12,514 bases of DNA from Planctomycetaceae bacterium. GTDB taxonomy: Bacteria; Planctomycetota; Planctomycetia; Pirellulales; UBA1268. Shown here piece after piece: positions 7,895-12,514 of the stretch. A program made the translations under genes and the position numbers. The stretch spans positions 1 to 12,514 of the forward strand of contig SIAG01000073.1 of NCBI GenBank assembly GCA_009691925.1. The letters are read 5' to 3'. The notes beneath the pieces are model-generated. The model was not told the origin of the DNA. It was given only the letters and a program-made list of their open reading frames with translations, and searched no databases. Position 1 is the stretch's first letter; each line of letters opens with the position of its first letter.

Positions 7895-8284
7895 CTATTC
7901 CGCAGGCCTTGGCAGCTTATCGATCTTCAACGAATAGGCGCGCGCTCCGTCCTCGAATCGCACTACCTGCCCGTCGATCTCAACATTCCTGACGACAGGG
8001 AACTTTTCCTGAAATACCGGTTGACCCTCGAATAGCGTGATTCGCTCGCCACTGGCCGGATACAATGTCAGTCGCGACTTAGCTGGCTGCAGGAAATGAG
8101 CCCCCACGGTTTCGTAGACATGCTCTAACTTGAGCTTGCCGAAGTCGGTCGCCCAGTCCTTCTCGTCGATCTGCGTGGAGTGCCATCCCGTCCGTGAGTG
8201 CTGCCATGCCATTCCTATCACGACACCCGCTGTCAGCGCCGCAAGGGCAGTCAATAACTGAAGCATTCGTTGTCTCATCGTCAT
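7895..8284 (-). CDS. Uncharacterised 129-aa protein with one membrane segment
   Basis: The product is not recognised. A short basic N-terminus (MTMRQR) is followed by a hydrophobic segment at about residues 7-26 (LLTALAALTAGVVIGMAW), which is either an uncleaved anchor or a signal peptide. The remaining 100 residues are hydrophilic and probably lie outside the cytoplasm: DWATDFGKLKLEHVYETVG, LTLYPASGERITLFEG, VVRNVEIDGQVVRFEDG. The pattern suggests beta strands. The gene begins 12 bases after the stop of the papain-like gene, with AGGTGA about nine bases before the ATG at 8284, so the two are clearly in one operon. It could be a chaperone, inhibitor or partner of the secreted protein encoded just upstream, but that rests only on position. 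Confidence 0.7.
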   Translation of the reverse strand: MTMRQRMLQLLTALAALTAGVVIGMAWQHSRTGWHSTQIDEKDWATDFGKLKLEHVYETVGAHFLQPAKSRLTLYPASGERITLFEGQPVFQEKFPVVRNVEIDGQVVRFEDGARAYSLKIDKLPRPAE

Positions 8285-8296
8285 GGTTGCATCACC

Positions 8297-9294
8297 TCAT
8301 CTTGCCGGGGTGTTTGGCAGTTCGGCGCGTACGCCACCTTTTTTCGCAAGGTCTTGACCGAGCATCCCCGGATTTGAGATGGGATTGGAGCTCAACACAT
8401 CTGGAAACAACCATTTCTGACCAAAAAGTTCCAACTCCGGAGTGATGACCGCTGTTCGATCGGGCAACGGTGGCAGTACATCGTCCCACACGTCGATCGC
8501 GTAGTCTGTGCAATTGTAGTCGTCGGGATCATACGCAGGGGGAGTCAATCGATCGCGTTCAAGCCGCTTCTTTATTTTGTCGAACTGCTCTTCCGATATG
8601 TCTTCCTCTCGGCGCACGTCATATGCATGATCAAGATCGGGCATGATCGTGCCAGGCCGAGGGCTTGGTCCATCAATCGGGCGTGTGGGATACAACCCAG
8701 CAAGGAAACGCTCACCCGTGCGGCCATCGATAATTTCGATAAAAGTGTGACCTACATCAAGGTCCGATCCGTCTGGGACCGTTCGATTTTGTGGAAGCTT
8801 TCCACGACCCCCAAGATAAACGTCGTCGGTGCCGCCTGCGCCGGGTTGATCGACGTAGATGACCATCTTTGATTTACCAGAGGGAGGAGCTTGCGGGGCG
8901 ACACCGCTATCGGAACCCGAATCGCCCCCCTCGAATGTTGCCAGGATATCCGTTGGATCCGTGCCTCCAGGCGCTCCCTGCGTTTGTTGATCTGCAGTCG
9001 GAGCCCCGGCCTGAAGCGCTGTGATGATGACCGAGGGGGTGTTCACGGTGCGGGTCGAGGGTGCAGGCGCCGCGACGCCAATCGGAGCCGCTGCCTGCAC
9101 GGGAGCGACAACGGGAAACGCGTCTCGGATCCGATCCCCAAGGCGGAGTTGTACGGCGGCAGAGCGACCGTCGGAGACATCCCTCCACCATCCATCGCAT
9201 GTCGAGACTCAAGCCGCTCCACGGCTGCCGGCAGCCAGCGACCCCCGCGTCCGCGGTCTGCCGACCTCTTCCTCGAAGCGCCGTTCCGCTGCAT
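8297..9294 (-). CDS. Secreted papain-like (permuted NlpC/P60 type) protein, apparent frameshift
   Basis: The start at ATG 9294 has GGGAGGA six bases upstream. Its frame encodes a basic leader and then LPAAVERLESRHAMDGGG, which resembles the planctomycete extracellular motif (LExR followed by hydrophobic and Asp residues; Pfam Planc_extracel) and points to export. At GGGG 9136-9139 the sensible sequence moves to the next frame, as if one G were missing. The joined protein has about 332 residues. Without that base the downstream frame (8297-9100) would start at a GTG with no good ribosome site. A Pro/Ala/Thr-rich linker (about 66-140) is followed by a compact domain with VGHTFIEIID (His183) and YNCTDYAIDVWDD (Cys262). 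A His before the Cys fits the circularly permuted papain-like fold (LRAT/YiiX/NlpC type), whose members are thiol hydrolases, transpeptidases or acyltransferases. The catalytic role is inference; the substrate is unknown. Its operon partners are the next three genes. Confidence 0.65.
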
Positions 9295-9300
9295 GCGTCA

Positions 9301-9307
9301 TCCTCCC
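9301..9307 (-). promoter_or_regulatory. Ribosome binding site of the papain-like gene
   Basis: GGGAGGA lies six bases before ATG 9294. It favours this start, in the first of the two frames, over the GTG at 9100. Confidence 0.7.
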
Positions 9308-9367
9308 AGTTTTACGATGTCGGCAAAACGCTTGCGCGCTTTCATGCCCGCCGTACCCCCCCACCGA

Positions 9368-9396
9368 CAAGTAGCCTACCTCCCCCAAGCTGTCAA
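9368..9396 (-). promoter_or_regulatory. Candidate promoter of the four-gene minus-strand cluster
   Basis: The minus strand holds an exact TTGACA (9391-9396) and, 17 bases on, a poor -10 hexamer TACTTG (9368-9373). Transcription from it would give a leader of about 65 bases with the Shine-Dalgarno sequence at 9301-9307. The -10 box is weak, so this is tentative. Confidence 0.35.
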
Positions 9397-9491
9397 GGAT
9401 TCGGTTTGCTCGGGAGTGAAGGGATGGCAAAGCCCCGCGGAGCCCCCTGCCTGCGTCCGAAGTCGCAGCCCCGGTCCCCATCGAGGATTTC

Positions 9492-9520
9492 TTGACGTAT
9501 GCATACGTTTCTGGGAAAAT
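9492..9520 (+). promoter_or_regulatory. vapBC promoter, possibly leaderless
   Basis: TTGACG (9492-9497) and GAAAAT (9515-9520) are separated by exactly 17 bases. Six bases then precede ATG 9527, so the likely transcription start is the start codon itself. No convincing Shine-Dalgarno sequence is present. Confidence 0.55.
9495..9508 (+). promoter_or_regulatory. Candidate VapB operator: perfect 14-bp palindrome
   Basis: ACGTATGCATACGT is its own reverse complement. It overlaps the end of the -35 box and fills the first part of the spacer. This is where the ribbon-helix-helix antitoxin of a VapBC pair would be expected to bind and repress its own promoter. Confidence 0.65.
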
Positions 9521-9526
9521 CGATGC

Positions 9527-9718
9527 ATGAGAACCACACTCAACATCGACGACAAGGCACTCTCCATGGCCGCTCGGCTGACCGGCGTCCACCGGAAGAC
9601 GGAGCTTGTGCGCATGGGGCTCGAGGCGCTCATCGCGCGGGAGTCGTCGCGGCGACTGGCGGTGCTTGGTGGCTCCGAACCGAAGGCGCGCCCGGTTCCC
9701 CGGCGGAGACCGGGCTGA
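9527..9718 (+). CDS. vapB: VapB-type antitoxin, ribbon-helix-helix
   Basis: The product has 63 residues. The N-terminus MRTTLNIDDKALSMAARLTG gives a strand with alternating Arg, Thr and Leu followed by a helix. A second helix, KTELVRMGLEALIAR, completes the ribbon-helix-helix DNA-binding fold of the VapB family (PF09957 type). The basic, Pro-rich tail (about residues 50-63, PKARPVPRRRPG) is the part expected to wrap and block the toxin. The stop TGA is directly followed by the ATG of vapC (TGAATG), the usual coupled arrangement. ATG 9527 was chosen because the fold starts there; an out-of-frame ATG at 9523 does not encode it. Longer in-frame extension upstream would run through the promoter and operator and is not credible. 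Regulation is probably autorepression through the palindrome upstream. Confidence 0.88.
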   Translation: MRTTLNIDDKALSMAARLTGVHRKTELVRMGLEALIARESSRRLAVLGGSEPKARPVPRRRPG

Positions 9719-10078
9719 ATGGTGCTCCTCGACTCCTCGGTGTGGATCGACCACCTGCGGCGGGGCAACAGCCGGGCAGCCGCCCTGCTCGGGGCCGGAG
9801 AAGTGGCCTGCCATCCGCTCATCATCGGCGAACTCGCCTGCGGGGGGCTGAAGCAGCGGCGGGAGATCCTCGGCCTCCTCTCCGCCCTGCCCCGTTCGGC
9901 ACAGGCGTCCCACGACGAGATCCTCGCCTTCATCGAGAGTCGTCGCCTCCATGGCCGCGGTATTGGCTTGATCGATGCCCATCTCCTCTGGGCGGCGCTC
10001 GACAGCTCCCTCATCCTCTGGACGCTCGATCTGAAGCTCCGCAGTCTGGGCGATCGACTAGGCGTGGCCCACCTGTGA
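9719..10078 (+). CDS. vapC: VapC-type toxin, PIN-domain ribonuclease
   Basis: The product has 119 residues, a normal length for VapC. The PIN-domain acidic residues are all present: Asp5 in MVLLDSSVWIDHLR, Glu38 in IIGELACG, Asp86 in GIGLIDAHLLWAA and Asp104 in LWTLDLKL. They would bind Mg(II) or Mn(II) for endonuclease cleavage, in characterised members of tRNA or rRNA. The toxin therefore looks active. It begins on the base after the vapB stop, with a purine-rich GGAGACCGGG inside the vapB end as a possible ribosome site. VapB should hold it inactive. The specific RNA target cannot be read from the sequence. Confidence 0.92.
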   Translation: MVLLDSSVWIDHLRRGNSRAAALLGAGEVACHPLIIGELACGGLKQRREILGLLSALPRSAQASHDEILAFIESRRLHGRGIGLIDAHLLWAALDSSLILWTLDLKLRSLGDRLGVAHL

Positions 10079-10113
10079 TCGCGTCGACGGGAACGCAGAA
10101 TCGGCTCTACCTC

Positions 10114-10143
10114 CGGACAGGGCCCTCGTGCCCGGTTTAGACT
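10114..10143 (+). promoter_or_regulatory. Candidate promoter of the hydrolase gene, possibly leaderless
   Basis: CGGACA (10114-10119) and TAGACT (10138-10143), 18 bases apart, each match the sigma-70 consensus at four of six positions. Exactly six bases follow before ATG 10150. The boxes are moderate, and the main support is that two other genes show the same spacing. Confidence 0.35.
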
Positions 10144-10149
10144 ACCGAC

Positions 10150-11064
10150 ATGAACGCCACTATCGCTCCCATCGCGTCCGGAGTCCTCTCTGTGAATCGC
10201 CAGGCCTCGATCGCGATCCTCGTCGCGGCGGCGCTTGCGGCCTCCGTCGCGGCCACGCCTCATGCGAGTGCCCAAGAGCCCGCCGCGTCAGCGCTGCAGA
10301 AAAACCTCATCGTTCCCGGCGAGGTGTTTTCAGTCGATGGCCACACGGCGTTTCTGTTCACGCCGGCCGAGGTAAACGCCCGCCCTGCCGGCGCCCCGCG
10401 TCCCTGGATTCTCTACGGCCCGACGCTTGCGGCCTATCCCGACGAGGCGGAGCGATGGATGCACGAGCGCTTCACGGAAGCGGGCGTGGCCGTGGCGGGG
10501 ATCGATACCGGCGAGTCGTACGGCAGCCCGGCGGCTGTGCAGGCCACCGAAAAACTCCATGCCGAGATGGTGAAGCGCGGCTACGCCGCCAAGCCGGCCC
10601 TTCTCGGCCGCAGCCGCGGCGGCCTGTGGGCCTCGGCCTGGGCGATCGCCCATCCCGACCTCACCGCCGGCCTCGGCGGGATCTATCCGGTGTATGACTG
10701 GCGAACGTACCCGGGGGCCGAGAGCGCCGCGGGAGCCTATGGGCTCACCCCCGCCGACCTCCTCGCAAAGGCCGAAGAGCTCTGCCCGGTCGAGCGGATC
10801 GACGTCGCCGCCCGGGCCGGGATTCCGGTCTGCATCATCCATGGCGACATCGACGTCGTTGTGCCGATCGAGCAGAACTCGGGCCGGGTGAAGGCCCGCT
10901 ACGAGGCCCTCGGCAAGGGGGATCTGGTGGAGCTGATCGTCGCCGAGGGGCAGGGGCACAACTTCTGGGAGGGGTTTTTCCACTGCCAGCAGCTCGTCGA
11001 TTTCCTCATTGAAAAGGCCCGGGCCGGGGCGACCGGGAGCGGTGCTCCCACGTCGGGGAAGTGA
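10150..11064 (+). CDS. Secreted alpha/beta hydrolase
   Basis: The product has 304 residues. The leader contains NRQASIAILVAAALAASVAA and a cleavage site near HASA-QEP (about 41), so it should be exported. The alpha/beta-hydrolase triad is visible: Ser155 in the nucleophile elbow LLGRSRGGLWAS, Asp235 in IIHGDIDVVVP and His270 in EGQGHNFWEGF. The elbow follows Gly-x-Ser-x-Gly with Arg on both sides of the Ser. A lid-like insertion lies around 180-215 (YPVYDWRTYPGAESAAGAYG). The family acts on esters or similar bonds; here the substrate is unknown. Start choice is uncertain: ATG 10150 lacks a Shine-Dalgarno sequence but sits six bases after a -10-like box, whereas GTG 10192 has GGAG upstream and gives a shorter, more classical signal peptide. 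It stands alone between vapBC and hflK. Confidence 0.87.
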   Translation: MNATIAPIASGVLSVNRQASIAILVAAALAASVAATPHASAQEPAASALQKNLIVPGEVFSVDGHTAFLFTPAEVNARPAGAPRPWILYGPTLAAYPDEAERWMHERFTEAGVAVAGIDTGESYGSPAAVQATEKLHAEMVKRGYAAKPALLGRSRGGLWASAWAIAHPDLTAGLGGIYPVYDWRTYPGAESAAGAYGLTPADLLAKAEELCPVERIDVAARAGIPVCIIHGDIDVVVPIEQNSGRVKARYEALGKGDLVELIVAEGQGHNFWEGFFHCQQLVDFLIEKARAGATGSGAPTSGK

Positions 11065-11163
11065 CCCACCGGGAAATCGGTCGCCCGGCGGACCGAAAAC
11101 GTTTGCATCGGCGGCGATTCCGATCAGGATGAGGGGGTTCCCGTCCTCAGGAAACCGCCCCGC

Positions 11164-12213
11164 ATGGCTCGTTCGTCCGAATCTTCCGGCCTGCCCCCCT
11201 CGTTCCCACGCCTCCCGGCGGCGGGCGCGTGGCTGGCGCCGCTGGCCGCGGTCCTCCTCTTCGGGCTGGTCAGCGGACTTTTCGGGATGTTCTACACCGT
11301 CGGACCGGAAAGCGTCGGCGTCGTGCAGCGGTTCGGCAAGGTGATCGACGAGGTCAATCCGGGGCTGCGCTTCAAGCTCCCCTTCGGGATCGACAAGGTG
11401 ACGATCGTGCCGGTGAAGCGGCAGCTGAAGATGGAGTTCGGCTTCGGCACCGTCGGCGGCAGCAACCCCGATCAGGTGTCGAGCGAGCAGACCCGCGAGA
11501 GCGACATGGTGACCGGCGATCTCAATGCCGCCCATGTTGAGTGGGTCGTGCAGTATGAGATCAGCAATCCAGCAGAATGGCTGTTCAACAACCGCGAGCC
11601 GGGCCCGACGCTCCGCGATCTCTCCGAGAGCGTGATGCGCGAGGTGATCGGCGACCGGACCGTCGACGAGGTGCTCACCGTCGGTCGGCAGGGGATCGAA
11701 AACGAGTCTATTCTCAAGCTCACCGAGCTCGTCCGGGAGCTCGAGATGGGGCTCCGTGTCCAGCAAGTGCAGCTCAAGAGCGTTCACCCCCCGGCCCGCG
11801 TTCAATCGGCCTTTGAGGAGGTCAACCGCGCCCAGCAGGAGCGCGAGCAGACGATCAACCAAGCCAACGGGGAATACAACAAGGTCGTCCCCAGGGCCAG
11901 CGGCGAGGCGACGAGGAAGGTGAGCGAAGCGGAGGGCTACGCCCTCAAGCGTGTCAACGAGGCGGAGGGAGACGTCGCCCGCTTCCGCAAGCAACTGGCC
12001 GAATACGAAAAGGCCCCCGAGGTGACGCGGCAGCGGCTCTACCTCGAGGCGCTTTCAGAGGTGATCCCGCAGCTGGGAGGGAAAATCATCCTCGACGCCG
12101 ACGCGCGGCAATTCCTCCCCCTCATGAATCTCCGCCAGCCTGAAGCCGATCCGGCCCGACCACTCCCGGCCCGCCGGCGCCAGGGCACCTCGACGGGGAA
12201 CACCACACCATGA
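11164..12213 (+). CDS. hflK: HflK-like SPFH/band 7 membrane protein
   Basis: The product has 349 residues. A short N-terminal tail precedes one membrane segment (about 24-44). The SPFH domain follows: YTVGPESVGVVQRFGKVIDE, NPGLRFKLPFGIDKV, SDMVTGDLNAAHVEWVVQYE and MREVIGDRTVDEVLTVGRQ. A charged coiled coil lies at about 215-285 (NRAQQEREQTINQANGEYNK), then LYLEALSEVIPQLGGKIILD, and a Pro/Arg-rich tail. In E. coli, HflK and HflC form a large membrane cage around the protease FtsH and modulate its degradation of membrane proteins. The stop overlaps the start of hflC by ATGA, which supports the pairing. The long Gly/Pro-rich N-terminus of enterobacterial HflK is missing, which is common outside that group. 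The ribosome site is weak (AGGA eleven bases upstream). Confidence 0.92.
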   Translation: MARSSESSGLPPSFPRLPAAGAWLAPLAAVLLFGLVSGLFGMFYTVGPESVGVVQRFGKVIDEVNPGLRFKLPFGIDKVTIVPVKRQLKMEFGFGTVGGSNPDQVSSEQTRESDMVTGDLNAAHVEWVVQYEISNPAEWLFNNREPGPTLRDLSESVMREVIGDRTVDEVLTVGRQGIENESILKLTELVRELEMGLRVQQVQLKSVHPPARVQSAFEEVNRAQQEREQTINQANGEYNKVVPRASGEATRKVSEAEGYALKRVNEAEGDVARFRKQLAEYEKAPEVTRQRLYLEALSEVIPQLGGKIILDADARQFLPLMNLRQPEADPARPLPARRRQGTSTGNTTP

Positions 12214-12514
12214 GCCCGCTCCCGATCAATCATCCGCTCTTCCAAGTGGGCCGTTGGCTCTTCGGGCTGGTCTTCTCGCCACTGGGGCTGATCGCGCTGG
12301 TGGCGACCGGCGCGGTGTTCCTCGGGGGAGCCTACACCATCGACGAGACCGAGCAGGTGATCGTCACGCAGTTCGGCAGGCCCGTCAGCACGGCGATCAA
12401 CGCCCACGACGGCACCAACGGCGCCGGCCTCCACTTCAAGCTGCCGATGATCCAGACGGTGAACCGCTTCGAGAAGCGAATCCTCGAATGGGACGGCCCG
12501 CCGACCGAGATGAC
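12210..12514 (+). CDS. hflC: HflC-like SPFH protein (C-terminus outside window)
   Basis: The first 101 codons are present. After MSPLPINHPLFQVGRWLFG comes a membrane segment (about 16-42, LVFSPLGLIALVATGAVFLGG), then AYTIDETEQVIVTQFGRPV, a match to the start of the SPFH domain. GAGLHFKLPMIQTVNRFEKR and ILEWDGPPTEM follow, close to the HflC pattern in which the protein enters the pocket after the first strands. The start ATG overlaps the hflK stop (ATGA), so translation is probably coupled. It is expected to be the partner of HflK in the FtsH-regulating complex. The region between Arg63 (FGRPV) and the HFKLP segment carries a short Gly/Asn/Asp insert (AINAHDGTNGAG). Confidence 0.92.
   Translation, partial: MSPLPINHPLFQVGRWLFGLVFSPLGLIALVATGAVFLGGAYTIDETEQVIVTQFGRPVSTAINAHDGTNGAGLHFKLPMIQTVNRFEKRILEWDGPPTEM

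Noticed and set aside
8891..9526. A long in-frame extension upstream of vapB
   Set aside because: It would run through the candidate promoter and palindrome, overlaps the papain-like gene on the other strand, and gives a low-complexity Arg/Pro/Ser-rich sequence before the clean antitoxin fold.
11065..11163. Promoter or terminator in the gap before hflK
   Set aside because: Only short CGGG/CCCG arms and a TTGCAT without a fitting -10 box are present; none is convincing.
10330..11994. A 554-codon open frame on the minus strand opposite the hydrolase and hflK
   Set aside because: It is the mirror of two clearly recognised plus-strand genes in high-G+C DNA, and its translation is Arg, Gly, Leu and Asp rich without any domain.
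1..12514. CRISPR arrays, insertion sequences, tRNA or rRNA genes
   Set aside because: I found no regularly spaced repeats, no transposase-like protein, no terminal inverted repeats and no cloverleaf-like or rRNA sequence.

Overview
The window looks like a high-G+C planctomycete chromosome, probably of the Pirellulales or a related group. The evidence is an operon of a cytochrome-c-like DUF1549/DUF1553 protein (PSD1 type), a Tat-exported DUF1501 protein and a secreted ThuA-like protein. These families are strongly expanded in that phylum. A nearby gene also carries an N-terminal motif like the planctomycete extracellular domain. The taxonomic call is inference from gene content only.

Layout. 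Positions 1-6416 hold a tightly packed minus-strand operon, read from right to left: PSD1 (3366-6416), DUF1501 (1942-3369, ATGA overlap), ThuA-like (867-1889), and a bicupin protein of gentisate-dioxygenase type (1-855, cut by the window edge). Three of the four are predicted to be exported. Together they look like a redox or carbohydrate/aromatic breakdown module with a cytosolic cupin at the end.

Positions 6589-9294 hold a second minus-strand cluster of lower G+C that I could not assign to a known system. It has four parts: a secreted protein with a His...Cys pattern like permuted NlpC/P60 (papain-like) enzymes, a 129-aa protein with one membrane segment, a 146-aa aromatic-rich protein with no good start codon, and a HEAT-like lipoprotein. 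The first and last genes each appear to lack one base at a G run. The cluster is therefore either decaying, frameshift-controlled, or affected by homopolymer sequencing errors. This is the accessory part of the window and its most unusual stretch.

The divergent gap at 9295-9526 holds a candidate promoter in each direction. On the plus strand follow a VapBC toxin-antitoxin pair (9527-10078) with a perfect 14-bp palindrome inside its promoter, then a secreted alpha/beta hydrolase (10150-11064), then hflK (11164-12213) and the start of hflC (from 12210), which form the FtsH-modulating SPFH pair. Three genes (PSD1, vapB, hydrolase) have a -10-like box ending exactly six bases before the start codon and no usable ribosome binding site, which suggests leaderless mRNAs. 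I saw no tRNA, rRNA, CRISPR array, insertion sequence or replication origin.
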